Origin: Mycosynbacter sp964593465
GTDB lineage: Bacteria; Patescibacteriota; Saccharimonadia; Saccharimonadales; Saccharimonadaceae
Assembly (NCBI GenBank): GCA_964593465.1
Contig: CAZQJY010000001.1
Location: 62,001 to 126,000 of the forward strand
DNA: 64,000 nt
Direction of reading: 5' to 3'
The notes below the pieces were generated by a model. It saw only the letters and a list, made by a program, of their open reading frames with translations, had not been told where the DNA came from and searched no databases. Numbering within the stretch: the first letter of the stretch is position 1; the number at the start of each line of letters is the position of its first letter. The translations under genes and the position numbers were made by a program. Of this stretch, positions 38,383-48,086 are shown piece by piece.

Positions 38383-41070
38383 ATGATTCACAAGACGCTC
38401 TCCAGGGCTTTTCACCACAACAAACCGCTATTTTTTGCAGTAGCCTTTTTGATGGTCTCGATTACTAGCCTCGCATTCAATGTAGCGAATTACTCTGTCT
38501 CATATGCTTGGTGCGAGAACAGGATAGATGGCTCATCCGAAAGAAATCACGACTGCCTAATCGATATGTATGACGAAATGGGTAGCGAAGACCTAGCAGA
38601 AGGGTACACATTCGACCAGTACAATGCAGACATAGACACTTGCATGGGTGGCAATGCAGACGGAACATCCGGTAGTCCTGACGACCGTTCCGAATGCGCC
38701 AATGCCGTACTAACCTGCCGAAGACACTCCGTAGATATAAGCAAGTGCAGCAACGGCGACGTAACAGCCAGTATTGCTGAGTGGTGCAACGATGGCAAGA
38801 GGGGAAGTGCCGGTAGCGATGACTGTGACAGGCTAAAGAGCGAAAACGAAGACAGCTATGGCAAGTTACGCGACTCCTACAAGGACAAGGCACGTGAGCA
38901 TTGTTCTACAGCACAAACTCAACGAGATAGAGAGAATTGCGCAAAAGCCATAGAGGATGCATGTAATATACCTGGGCTGCAAGATGATGGCACTCCAAGC
39001 GGAACAAGTGCAGTAGCCGAGAGAAGACGGCTAAATAGTTGTTACGCAGAGGCACTAATGAATACCGCCACAACAAAAGAAGATTGTGAAGGTAGGGGTG
39101 GTAAGTGGCAAGCAAATAAGTGTGAGCCGGGTGATATTGAGTGTAAAAATGCCGCTGGCGATACAAAAACCGTTAAACTTGGCGAAGAATGTCCCGCTGG
39201 TTACACACCATCCGACCCTAATAATAATCCTCTCGGGGGAGATCCCAACTCTGGGGATCCGGATGCAGGAGGAGAGGAAGTTACTTGCGCCGTAGATGGA
39301 GTAGGCTGGATTGTCTGCCCGATATCAAACTTCCTCGCCAAAATAGCAGACACAGCATACAACCTCATAGAGGGCTTTCTTGGCTACAACATGATGAGCG
39401 ACGCAGCTGCTAAAGATAAGCTACAAAAACAATGGTCCGTGTTTGCCAACTTGGCCAATGTAGCTTTTGTAATAGTATTTCTGATTGTTATCTTTTCGCA
39501 GGTGAGCGGATGGGGGATGGATAACTACTCACTCAAACGTATGATGCCGCGTCTTATTGTTGGCGCAATCCTCGTCAACGCATCTTTTTGGATATGCGCC
39601 ATAGCAGTTGATATGTCAAACGTACTAGGCACCAACCTCAAAGAACTACTTACACAGTCGGCAGGGAGCGGTGCGAATAATGGCACCTGGGAAAGTGTGA
39701 TGTCGAGTATTTTGACAGGTACCGCCGTTGTAGGAACAGCTATCGTCATTGGGGCAGTCGGAGCAGCACTTTCGGGCGGATTCTTTGCACTACTAGGTCT
39801 AGCTCTACCTGTTCTAATAGGTGCACTAGTGGCAATCTTTACAGTATTCCTAATACTAGTAGCTCGCCAAGCACTCATCACTATCCTTATAGTGCTTGCG
39901 CCCCTTGCGTTTGTAGCCAACCTACTCCCAAATACCGAGCAGTGGTACAAGAGATGGCAAAAAGCATTTATGGGTGTTTTGGTAGTCTTCCCTGCCATAG
40001 CTATACTTTTTGGCGGAGCCCAACTAGCTGCAGGTATTCTCATGAGTGCTGGCGGTATCACTATGAATATCTTTGCACTTGGCGTGCAGGCAGCACCACT
40101 CTTCTTAGTACTTACCGTCCTCAAAAAGCTGATGCAGGTGGATGGAATTGCAGGTATGTCGCAACGGTTTGGCGGCAAGTTAGGTGGCGCGCTCGGAAAA
40201 AAAGGACAAGAGGCAGCGAACAGGCGGCAAGCAAAATTCAATGCAAACCATATGGCACCCAGTAATCACAGCAGGTGGGATCCTAGAAGATACGCAGGCG
40301 GAGCCGCACGGCGCGCAAAACAACATGCATGGGAGGACGGAATAACAGAGCAAAGAGCCAATGAGGCCTTTCGTAGTAGTAATTCAGAACGCCTGAGAAA
40401 CGACCCTGAGTATAGAATGCGTATGGCTGGCAATAATGAAGATACGGCGAATCTACTCCGAGCACAGGCTGAGCAGCAGGGAGTTGAAGAGGCTACTAAG
40501 CATAAACAAGCATTTCAAACTAGATACGATGACATGAGTAGTGATGCGATAATGAGTGAGCTTGGCCTAACAATAGACAATGACGGCAACATAGATGGCA
40601 TGGAGCAAGCACTCGAGCGGAACGGTGCGCAGGTTGCTGCCGCAGTAGCCGCCCTTGGAAAGCGAGGTTTCGACAATAACGGACACCTTGCTGGTATATC
40701 TAATGCAGTCATTGCGCATGCCGAAGGGTCGTCTATGGCACGTGGCGCAGTGGCTGAGTCTATGACTAATCTCGGTGTTATGGGAGCGGGTGCTGCAAAC
40801 GCAATGCGCATGGAGGGACCTGGTGGAGACAATCTTGATCGGCGACTAGCTGCATCAGCAGCAGGTATGAGCGAAGAGAACATCGCAAAACTTCGAGGAA
40901 GTGAATTTGCAGCCGTTGCCAACGCAGCCCAACAAACAGGCAACTTCGATGCTATGACGAATTTAGTTGATAAATCAGAAAGACTTATTAACCCCGACCA
41001 TCGATTGCATGGTCAGATAAAAGAAGGTACCATCCAAGAGATGGAACGATTAGGAATAAGACGACCATGA
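38383..41070 (+). CDS. VirB6/TrbL-like T4SS polytopic membrane protein
   Basis: 895 residues. Signal anchor (about 16-40), then a Cys-rich extracytoplasmic region (about 45-310; CENRIDGSSERNHDC, CMGGN, CANAVLTC and similar pairs) and a membrane core of about seven hydrophobic helices between about 350 and 590 (LANVAFVIVFLIVIFSQV, VLIGALVAIFTVFLILVARQ, then LLPNTEQWYKRWQKAFMGV). The C-terminal 270 residues are soluble, Ala/Asn/Gln-rich and probably cytosolic. The motif NTEQWYKRWQK before a membrane helix is typical of CPR VirB6-like proteins. It forms the inner-membrane channel. Start ATG 38383 with AGGAAAAG upstream. Confidence 0.8.
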   Translation: MIHKTLSRAFHHNKPLFFAVAFLMVSITSLAFNVANYSVSYAWCENRIDGSSERNHDCLIDMYDEMGSEDLAEGYTFDQYNADIDTCMGGNADGTSGSPDDRSECANAVLTCRRHSVDISKCSNGDVTASIAEWCNDGKRGSAGSDDCDRLKSENEDSYGKLRDSYKDKAREHCSTAQTQRDRENCAKAIEDACNIPGLQDDGTPSGTSAVAERRRLNSCYAEALMNTATTKEDCEGRGGKWQANKCEPGDIECKNAAGDTKTVKLGEECPAGYTPSDPNNNPLGGDPNSGDPDAGGEEVTCAVDGVGWIVCPISNFLAKIADTAYNLIEGFLGYNMMSDAAAKDKLQKQWSVFANLANVAFVIVFLIVIFSQVSGWGMDNYSLKRMMPRLIVGAILVNASFWICAIAVDMSNVLGTNLKELLTQSAGSGANNGTWESVMSSILTGTAVVGTAIVIGAVGAALSGGFFALLGLALPVLIGALVAIFTVFLILVARQALITILIVLAPLAFVANLLPNTEQWYKRWQKAFMGVLVVFPAIAILFGGAQLAAGILMSAGGITMNIFALGVQAAPLFLVLTVLKKLMQVDGIAGMSQRFGGKLGGALGKKGQEAANRRQAKFNANHMAPSNHSRWDPRRYAGGAARRAKQHAWEDGITEQRANEAFRSSNSERLRNDPEYRMRMAGNNEDTANLLRAQAEQQGVEEATKHKQAFQTRYDDMSSDAIMSELGLTIDNDGNIDGMEQALERNGAQVAAAVAALGKRGFDNNGHLAGISNAVIAHAEGSSMARGAVAESMTNLGVMGAGAANAMRMEGPGGDNLDRRLAASAAGMSEENIAKLRGSEFAAVANAAQQTGNFDAMTNLVDKSERLINPDHRLHGQIKEGTIQEMERLGIRRP

Positions 41071-41084
41071 GGATAATGTAGGAT

Positions 41085-41912
41085 ATGGCAGTATATAAAG
41101 TACCCCAAGACATCGAAGCCGAAGACAAGCTCCTCGGGCCGTTTACATTTCGACAATTCATCTATCTCATCGTAGTGGCGATGTCTGGTGGGCTGGGCTA
41201 TATACTCTGGCAGCTAGCTCCGCCACTCGCGCTCATCTCTGCGCCACCAATTATCGTATTTGGCACACTTGCGCTACCACTCAAAAAAGACCAGCCTATG
41301 GAAACATACGTAGGCGCAATGGTATCGTTTTACTTCCTCAAGCCCCGCAAGCGTTTTTGGCAGCCAGACGGCATCGAATCACTCGTAGAGATTACTGCAC
41401 CAAAAAACGCACCACCAGATCGCGTGAAGCACATCACGCAAGACGAAGCACGCGACCAGCTTGACTACCTATCCGACATCGTAGAGTCTCGCGGCTGGAG
41501 TGTGCGTGGTGTTGGTGTTCCCCTGTCTGGCATCTCTGACACCACTGCCATGCAGCAACAACAGCCCGCCACGAGCGAATACGACTCAGACGACATGTTT
41601 AGCAAAGGTAGCGCCAGCGCCCAAAGGTTTAGCCAAATCCTCGATAGCAGTGGCGGTACAGCTCGCGGCAAGCTACTTACACAGTTCCAAGAACAAGCAA
41701 GCGCAATGCCCGCAGCACCGCCAGAACCAGCTACAACACAAAATCCTACGCCAAGCACTAGCGTAAACAGTGTATCTACTGGTATAATTGACCTTGCAAA
41801 CGATAACGCGGGACTTTCAGTGTCTGCGATGGCGAAAATCGCCAATATCCAGACCGATACAAAAGACCACGGATTATCAGATGGTGATGAGGGCGAGTTA
41901 TCGTTACATTAA
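41085..41912 (+). CDS. PrgI-family T4SS protein (VirB3-like)
   Basis: 275 residues. N-terminus MAVYKVPQDIEAEDKLLGPFTFRQFIYL, then two adjacent TM segments (about 28-44 and 47-62), a short KPRKRFW stretch, matching PrgI/VirB3 proteins that couple the ATPase to the membrane. A Pro/Thr/Gln-rich C-terminal half (about 140-275) is an extra feature, probably disordered. It starts 14 nt after the VirB6-like stop. Confidence 0.85.
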   Translation: MAVYKVPQDIEAEDKLLGPFTFRQFIYLIVVAMSGGLGYILWQLAPPLALISAPPIIVFGTLALPLKKDQPMETYVGAMVSFYFLKPRKRFWQPDGIESLVEITAPKNAPPDRVKHITQDEARDQLDYLSDIVESRGWSVRGVGVPLSGISDTTAMQQQQPATSEYDSDDMFSKGSASAQRFSQILDSSGGTARGKLLTQFQEQASAMPAAPPEPATTQNPTPSTSVNSVSTGIIDLANDNAGLSVSAMAKIANIQTDTKDHGLSDGDEGELSLH

Positions 41913-41949
41913 ACAGACAAAGTTGTTAGTAAACTAGGAGGGGTAGGGA

Positions 41950-43125
41950 GTGCAACCACAAAACCAGCAATATCCGCCGGCGGCAGATCCGTATGGCTAT
42001 AATCCTGCAGCTCAGGGTGTACCCGCACAGCCTCCTATGGACCCGCAGCAGATGCAGCAGCCATATGTTGCCGCTCCTCAACCTGTGGCGGGAGTAGTAG
42101 ACCCCTACACACAGCAACCCCCTATAGCACCAGCTTATCCGCCGGCGGCAGATCCGTATGGCTATAATCCTGCAGCTCAGGGTGTACCCGCACAGCCTCC
42201 TATGGACCCGCAGCAGATGCAGCAGCCATATGTTGCCGCTCCTCAACCTGTGGCGGGAGTAACGGATCCGTATGCCGGGCAACCCTCGGTAGCAATGCCG
42301 GAGCCAATCCCCACAGCCCCTACAACAAACCCAAATCTCATCCCCGACACAGCAGTGCAAGGTGCAACAGGTGCCAAAGAAGCGCCAAAAAAGGCACCTC
42401 AGCGCCCCAAAAACACCACCCAAAACACCTTACTCTTCTCGGAAATCCGTGACAATATGGTAGTTATGGCAGATGGCAGTTTTCGTGCGGTGATTGCCTG
42501 CGAATCCATCAACTTCGACCTAATGAGCGCGCGCGAACGCGAGGGTGTCGAGTTTAGTTACCAAAACTTCATCAATTCACTCACACACCCAGTCCAAATC
42601 CTCATTCGTTCGCAAAAAGTTGACATCGGCCCCTACCTAGACCGCCTGACAAAAATCCGTAAGTCACAAGACAACATGCTCCTTGGGGTACTCATGGACG
42701 ACTACATAGATTTTGTGGACATCCTAGCAGAGGAAGCCAACATCATGGACAAAAGCTTCTACGTAGTGATTCCGTATTCACCAACAGGCGACCTAAGTAA
42801 CATCAAAGACAAGGGCAAGGGATTTTTGGCTGGACTATTTGGTAGCACTACCAACCAAGCCATCACCAAGATCGACAAAATCACTTACGAAAAAGCTAAG
42901 GATGAAATGAAACACCGCATCGACTCAGTCACAAGCGGGCTTTTCGCTATGGGTGTACACTGCGCGCAACTCAATACCAAGCAGCTCGGTGAACTTTACT
43001 ATAGCTATTACAATCCAGACATCGCCATCCGCGAGCCTCTGGGTAACTTCGAATCCAACACCTTTACCTATGTACGCAAAGGCGAGGGCGAAGCACAAAG
43101 ACCAAACATAGGAGGAAAAATATAA
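41950..43125 (+). CDS. VirB4 N-terminal-domain-like protein with a Pro-rich repeat region
   Basis: 391 residues, starting with GTG 41950 after GGAGGGG. Residues 1-125 are Pro/Gln/Tyr/Ala-rich and contain a 42-residue repeat twice (each copy with YPPAADPYGYNP, QPPMDPQQMQQPY, APQPVAGV). Residues about 155-391 contain LLFSEIRDNMVVMADGSFRAV and PVQILIRSQKVDIGPYLDRL, the fold of the N-terminal domain of TraC/VirB4 ATPases. The full ATPase follows, with a TAATG stop-start overlap, so the usual single polypeptide is split over two genes. The repeat region may bind protein partners. Confidence 0.78.
   Translation: MQPQNQQYPPAADPYGYNPAAQGVPAQPPMDPQQMQQPYVAAPQPVAGVVDPYTQQPPIAPAYPPAADPYGYNPAAQGVPAQPPMDPQQMQQPYVAAPQPVAGVTDPYAGQPSVAMPEPIPTAPTTNPNLIPDTAVQGATGAKEAPKKAPQRPKNTTQNTLLFSEIRDNMVVMADGSFRAVIACESINFDLMSAREREGVEFSYQNFINSLTHPVQILIRSQKVDIGPYLDRLTKIRKSQDNMLLGVLMDDYIDFVDILAEEANIMDKSFYVVIPYSPTGDLSNIKDKGKGFLAGLFGSTTNQAITKIDKITYEKAKDEMKHRIDSVTSGLFAMGVHCAQLNTKQLGELYYSYYNPDIAIREPLGNFESNTFTYVRKGEGEAQRPNIGGKI
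41971..42096 (+). repeat. 126-bp direct repeat, copy 1
   Basis: Identical to 42136-42261 by eye, 42 codons encoding a Pro/Gln-rich unit; the copies start 165 bp apart. Recent in-frame duplication. Confidence 0.85.
42136..42261 (+). repeat. 126-bp direct repeat, copy 2
   Basis: Second copy of the unit at 41971-42096, separated from it by 39 bp. Confidence 0.85.
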
Positions 43126-44960
43126 TGGCCAAAAAGCAAGACGCTGTCGATATTGCTGCGCAGCAGCGTGCACGTGAACAGGCCGAGGTGGAACAGGCAT
43201 TCCTCAAGGGTGTCAATACACTTCGTGACCTGATTGCTCCTAGTAGCCTAGAATTCCACGCCGATCATTTCCGCCTAGGTACCAAGTATGGCCGCACGCT
43301 CTACATCTACGGCTATCCACGCCAGCTCTACACTGGCTGGCTTAGTAGTATTATCAACATGGACGAAGTGCTCGACGTAAGTATGTTCCTCTACCCAGTG
43401 GACACGCAAGTAGTGATGAACAACCTCAAGAAAAAGGTGACTCAGCTCGAAGCTAGCATGGCTATTAATCAAGAAAAAGGCAAGACACGTGACCCAGGCC
43501 TTGAAGCTGCGCTGCAAGATGCAGAGGAACTGCGAGACGAGTTGCAGGTGGGTAGCGAGAAATTCTTCCGCTACGGCCTCTATATTACGCTATACTCCGA
43601 CAACCTAGAGGATATGACGTTTGTTCAAAACAAGGTAGAAACATTGTTTGGCCAGCAGCTCGTATTTAGCAAAGTAGCAAGCAGCCAGCAGGAACAAGGG
43701 CTCAATAGTACCGTGCCACACCTGATGGATCAGTTGCAGATTCGCCGCAACATGAACACAGGTGCTATCTCGACGTCGTTCCCATTTACCAGCGCCGACC
43801 TGACGCAAGAGCAGGGTATCCTCTATGGTATAAACATGCACAACAACGGTCTGGTAATCTTTGACCGCTTTACACTAGAAAATGCCAACATGGTGGTGTT
43901 TGCAAAGTCTGGTGCTGGTAAATCATTTACCGTCAAACTCGAGGCAGTTCGCTCGATGATGGTGGGCGCAGATGTACTTATTATCGACCCAGAAAACGAG
44001 TACCAGAAGCTTAGCGATGCCGTGGGCGGCAGCTACATTCGTCTGAGCCTCAACTCTGACGTGCGCATCAATCCGTTTGACCTACCAAAGGTAATCGACA
44101 CAGAAGATAGCGACGACGCGCTACGCGCCAACCTTGTAACACTCCACGGCTTGCTCCGTCTCATGCTTGGCGGTGCTACAGCTACAAACACCAACGTGAC
44201 ACTTAGCCCAGAGCAAGAAGCCGACCTAGACCAGGCACTTATCGACACCTATGCACGTATCGGTATCACTAGCGATCCACTCACACACACCAGCCCTCCA
44301 CCAACTATGAGTGACCTCTATGATACATTACTCCATATGGGTGGCACCGGGCCACAGCTAGCGCAACGCCTACGCAAGTTTACGAGCGGTACGTTTGCGG
44401 GTATATTCTCACAGCAGAGCAACGTAGACATCAACAACTCTATGGTCGTCTTCAATATTCGCGACCTAGAGGACGAGCTACGGCCAATTGCCATGTATAT
44501 CGTACTCAGCCACATCTGGAACATTACTCGCTCACAGCGCAGGAAGCGTATGCTCATTGTGGATGAGGCATGGCAACTCATGAAATACGAAGACTCAGCA
44601 AACTTCCTCTTTAGCCTCGCCAAGCGAGCTCGTAAATATTACCTGGGGATCACCACAATCACACAGGATGTCGAAGACTTTATGAGTAGCAAAATGGGCC
44701 GCGCTATCGTAGCCAACAGCTCTATGCAGCTACTACTCAAACAATCCGCTAGTGCAGTAGATGTACTCGGCGATGTATTTAAACTCACAGAAGAAGAGCG
44801 CAAGCGCCTCGGCAGCTTCCCGGTAGGGCAGGGGCTTTTCTTTGCGGGGCAAAATCACGTACATATACAGGTGATAGCTAGCCAGACAGAGACGCAACTC
44901 GTCACGACAAATCCGCTCGAAGCAGTTAAGCAGGAAAAACAGCAAGAACAGCAAGGGTAA
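43125..44960 (+). CDS. VirB4/TraC-type T4SS ATPase
   Basis: 611 residues. It supplies ATP energy for substrate transfer or pilus assembly. Walker A FAKSGAGKSFTVK (about 258-270) with GADVLIIDPENEY after it, and Walker B RMLIVDEAWQLM (about 473-484). The conserved FTSADLTQEQGILYGIN precedes the ATP site. The C-terminus ends in a Gln/Lys-rich tail. The start ATG 43125 overlaps the stop of the previous gene (TAATG), with GGAGG 9 nt upstream. Best anchor for calling the locus a T4SS. Confidence 0.9.
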   Translation: MAKKQDAVDIAAQQRAREQAEVEQAFLKGVNTLRDLIAPSSLEFHADHFRLGTKYGRTLYIYGYPRQLYTGWLSSIINMDEVLDVSMFLYPVDTQVVMNNLKKKVTQLEASMAINQEKGKTRDPGLEAALQDAEELRDELQVGSEKFFRYGLYITLYSDNLEDMTFVQNKVETLFGQQLVFSKVASSQQEQGLNSTVPHLMDQLQIRRNMNTGAISTSFPFTSADLTQEQGILYGINMHNNGLVIFDRFTLENANMVVFAKSGAGKSFTVKLEAVRSMMVGADVLIIDPENEYQKLSDAVGGSYIRLSLNSDVRINPFDLPKVIDTEDSDDALRANLVTLHGLLRLMLGGATATNTNVTLSPEQEADLDQALIDTYARIGITSDPLTHTSPPPTMSDLYDTLLHMGGTGPQLAQRLRKFTSGTFAGIFSQQSNVDINNSMVVFNIRDLEDELRPIAMYIVLSHIWNITRSQRRKRMLIVDEAWQLMKYEDSANFLFSLAKRARKYYLGITTITQDVEDFMSSKMGRAIVANSSMQLLLKQSASAVDVLGDVFKLTEEERKRLGSFPVGQGLFFAGQNHVHIQVIASQTETQLVTTNPLEAVKQEKQQEQQG

Positions 44961-44963
44961 TAC

Positions 44964-47900
44964 ATGTCTACTGCGCTCGACGATGACAAGCTAAACCCTG
45001 CCAATACCTCCACTTGGGATGACGAAAGAGGTGCGCCAGCAATTAAAAGCGCCCGTGATGGAGAGCAGGCTAATTTTGATCGTGAGCTCGACGGTATAAC
45101 AAATGACTCCAATATATCCGACCTAAAAAATGCCGAAGGTAGCGGGGGCAACAAATCTGCAACTGACGGCAATATCGAGAAGAAAAAGGAAGAAGACGAA
45201 GAAGAGTCTGGTTTCAAAAAACGCCTCAAAAAATCTGGACCACTAATCGGTGTTGGTGGTATCATCGCAGCATTCATGGGTACTGCGAGCTTTTTTGGAT
45301 TGCCTGCCGCACTACTTGTTACATTCGAGGGTGTTCTCACTAACGCAAACTCACACGATACGCGCGCTAATACAGTATTGATGCGTGGTCGCATGGGTGC
45401 AATGTTTAATAATATGCTTGGTACGGGCCGCGACTGCTCTGCCAGCAAAATCAAATGTAAAGTCGCAACCATGGGTAATCGAGAGTTGAAGCGACTAAAG
45501 GCAATCGACGGCGTAGAGGTCGAGACCAATAAGTCCAAGAAAAACCCTTTTCGTAACAAAGTAAGAAAGATGTCTATACCTCTAAGCGATGGCACGAAGG
45601 TAGAAGTGAAAAACGCCGCTGAGTTTAATCAGCTTATGCGTGATAACCCTGATTTTAGGCGAACAATGTTTCGTGTCCAGCATCCTATAGCCTCTGCATT
45701 TATAGGGGTTGGTAAAAATGGATGGTCAAAATTTAAAGACAAGATTCTCAAAAAATACAATATCAATATGGGAGATAAGTTTAAGGCATCCAAAAAAAAG
45801 GACCCTGAAGAGCGTGATAAAGAAAATAAAAAGAATATGAATGAAAAGACAGGTGCAGATACTGACAAGGATAAGAATTCGAGGATAGATAAGTATAAGA
45901 AGAAACTCAAAACCTCACAGCTTGGCAAAGCAGCCGACAAAGCCAAAGGTGGTATTAGAAAAGCTGCCATCAAATCTGGTGCTGGTGGTATAGCAGCGGG
46001 AGTTTCTTTGGCAACAATGCCAGTAGAATTAGCCTGTATGTCGTACAATATCATACGTGCATCGGTTGCTACAATCAAAGTAGCCTACATGAAAGATCTT
46101 GTGTCCTTTGCATATCCTTTTTTTCGCATAGCTAGCCAGTTACGCAATCAGGGAGATGTAGACCCTACCGAAGCAGAATATGTAGGTAAGAGAGTAGGTC
46201 TACAAGTAACCAAGTCTAGTGATAGCTCGATAGTTGGCAAAAATGCTACTGATTCTCAAGGTTTTCAGGCAGCCTTAAACGGAGATGCCAGTAAACTAAA
46301 GGATCACACCAAGAAGCTTATGCCATGGTATATGGTTGGAGGAGTAAAGGGATCTGAGCTAATTAAAGGCGTACAAGAAACCTTAGGTGGCAAAAAAAAT
46401 ATACGCAATATGTGTATAGCCGCAACTATAGCAGGGTTTGCAACAGGCGCAATTAGTGGAGTCGCCGCACTCGCGCAATGCGCAACTATAGTTGGGTGTA
46501 TTGCTCCGATTGCCGGAATGATACTAGGTTTTGTTGGTGGAGCGGTACTTGCAGATATTGTCGTAGACCAAGCTATAGAGGCTCTCACTAGCGAATCAGC
46601 TCAACGAATAGTCGAGGCGGGACTTGATGCCGATCTTGTAGGACCACCCCTAGGAGATGCTCTTGCCGGAGCAATGGCTATCATGGGGACAGAAAAAGAT
46701 CGCGCTTCTGGCCTTCGACCAGCAACAAGTACAAACGAAGTACTCGTCTACAACAAGACAACCGAGTCATATTACCAAGACTACCTTGCTTTCGAGAAAG
46801 ACGAGGCCGGAGAGACACCACTCAATCCATATAGAGAATTTTCGTTTGCAAATCAATTTATAAAAAGTATGTATCCTGACGGGGTAAAAACAGATTCAAT
46901 AGGAGGGATGCTTGGCAATCTCACGACAATCGCCATGACCCCAATGAAGCTCTTGGGCGGATCGGCCGCTTCTGCGGCGGCACGCAGTAGCGGATACTAT
47001 ATGCCAAATCCAATCACAGACGATATTGATAATCTTAAAAATGCTATTTCGCGTTGCGAAGATGTTCAGATGGAAGAAGTTGGATTTATATGCGATATGC
47101 ACGGACGACCAGTGAGCGTCATAGACCCTAGGGTGCTAGGTTGTGCAGACAAGATGGCCAAGGGTGAAGATTTGATTGATGTCGATGACGAAGGCACAAA
47201 GATGACAAAATGCTTCAGTGACATGATTGATTATATGACAGATAATGATTATATCGATGAGGAAGGCAAACCCACTAAATTCGATACCTATAGCGACTGT
47301 GGGGGCGAGGAGGAGAAGAAGTGCGAGACAGACTACCTCTACTTCAAGGCATACTGCACAGAAGATAGGGTATACCCATGGGGCACATCCGTCAGAGAGA
47401 TAGATAGTGATATGATGAGCCCCAGCGCCACTAAGGCAAATAGCTGGAGAGATGGCGTACTATGCTCGGGCAAGAACGAAGCGGGAGAGGAAGATAGAGC
47501 ATGGGCAAACAAAATCTATAACTTCTCATTCTACTACAACTTCTGCGAGTCACAGCTATCATTGCCAGAAAGTACAGATGGATGCTGGGAAGACGAAGAA
47601 GCTGGGGGTAGCGGAAATGAAGCAAACACAAGCTCTGCTGAGAAAAATACTGGAGACTGGGAAGCGCCTGCAACTGGTACGTGCGATGCGGCGTCCGGTG
47701 GATTCGGCTCCAGAGGTGGTGCGCACAAAGGTATCGATATATCAGCACCGTCAGGAACACCGCTTCTCGCGCCCACAAGTATGAAAATAATTTTTGTAGG
47801 AGTAAGTAGCGACGGTAGTACAGGTAACCAGGTCACCGCAACAGCAACCGACGGCTCAGATTATAGCTTTAGATTTATGCATATGCTCGAGAAAGGCCCG

Positions 47901-48086
47901 ATGCAAGAAGGGCAAGAGGTGTCAAAGGGTACAGAGATTGGTAAAATAGGCAGCACAGGCGACTCTACCGGACCACACCTACACCTTGATGTATTCCCAC
48001 CGAACGTTGATCCTATGTCATACGGCGGACAAGTTGATCCGATAAAAATATTCCAAGAACACGGAGTTACAATACCATGTCCATAA
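44964..48086 (+). CDS. large membrane protein with C-terminal M23 peptidase (cassette 1)
   Basis: 1040 residues. Acidic N-terminus (1-90), a TM segment (about 91-118, PLIGVGGIIAAFMGTASFFGLPA), an ectodomain with CSASKIKCKVATMGN and DNPDFRRTMFRV, a Lys-rich helical region (about 260-330), further hydrophobic helices (about 470-545), and a C-terminal M23/LytM domain (about 905-1040) with zinc ligands His921, Asp925 (HKGID) and His1007 in HLHLD. M23 enzymes cleave peptide cross-links in peptidoglycan. Paralogous to the 971-aa protein at 52729. Starts 3 nt after the VirB4 stop, so it belongs to the T4SS operon. Confidence 0.8.
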   Translation: MSTALDDDKLNPANTSTWDDERGAPAIKSARDGEQANFDRELDGITNDSNISDLKNAEGSGGNKSATDGNIEKKKEEDEEESGFKKRLKKSGPLIGVGGIIAAFMGTASFFGLPAALLVTFEGVLTNANSHDTRANTVLMRGRMGAMFNNMLGTGRDCSASKIKCKVATMGNRELKRLKAIDGVEVETNKSKKNPFRNKVRKMSIPLSDGTKVEVKNAAEFNQLMRDNPDFRRTMFRVQHPIASAFIGVGKNGWSKFKDKILKKYNINMGDKFKASKKKDPEERDKENKKNMNEKTGADTDKDKNSRIDKYKKKLKTSQLGKAADKAKGGIRKAAIKSGAGGIAAGVSLATMPVELACMSYNIIRASVATIKVAYMKDLVSFAYPFFRIASQLRNQGDVDPTEAEYVGKRVGLQVTKSSDSSIVGKNATDSQGFQAALNGDASKLKDHTKKLMPWYMVGGVKGSELIKGVQETLGGKKNIRNMCIAATIAGFATGAISGVAALAQCATIVGCIAPIAGMILGFVGGAVLADIVVDQAIEALTSESAQRIVEAGLDADLVGPPLGDALAGAMAIMGTEKDRASGLRPATSTNEVLVYNKTTESYYQDYLAFEKDEAGETPLNPYREFSFANQFIKSMYPDGVKTDSIGGMLGNLTTIAMTPMKLLGGSAASAAARSSGYYMPNPITDDIDNLKNAISRCEDVQMEEVGFICDMHGRPVSVIDPRVLGCADKMAKGEDLIDVDDEGTKMTKCFSDMIDYMTDNDYIDEEGKPTKFDTYSDCGGEEEKKCETDYLYFKAYCTEDRVYPWGTSVREIDSDMMSPSATKANSWRDGVLCSGKNEAGEEDRAWANKIYNFSFYYNFCESQLSLPESTDGCWEDEEAGGSGNEANTSSAEKNTGDWEAPATGTCDAASGGFGSRGGAHKGIDISAPSGTPLLAPTSMKIIFVGVSSDGSTGNQVTATATDGSDYSFRFMHMLEKGPMQEGQEVSKGTEIGKIGSTGDSTGPHLHLDVFPPNVDPMSYGGQVDPIKIFQEHGVTIPCP

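Noticed and set aside
41971..42261. CRISPR-like repeat
   Set aside because: Only two copies of 126 bp with a 39-bp gap, both in frame in a coding gene: a protein repeat.
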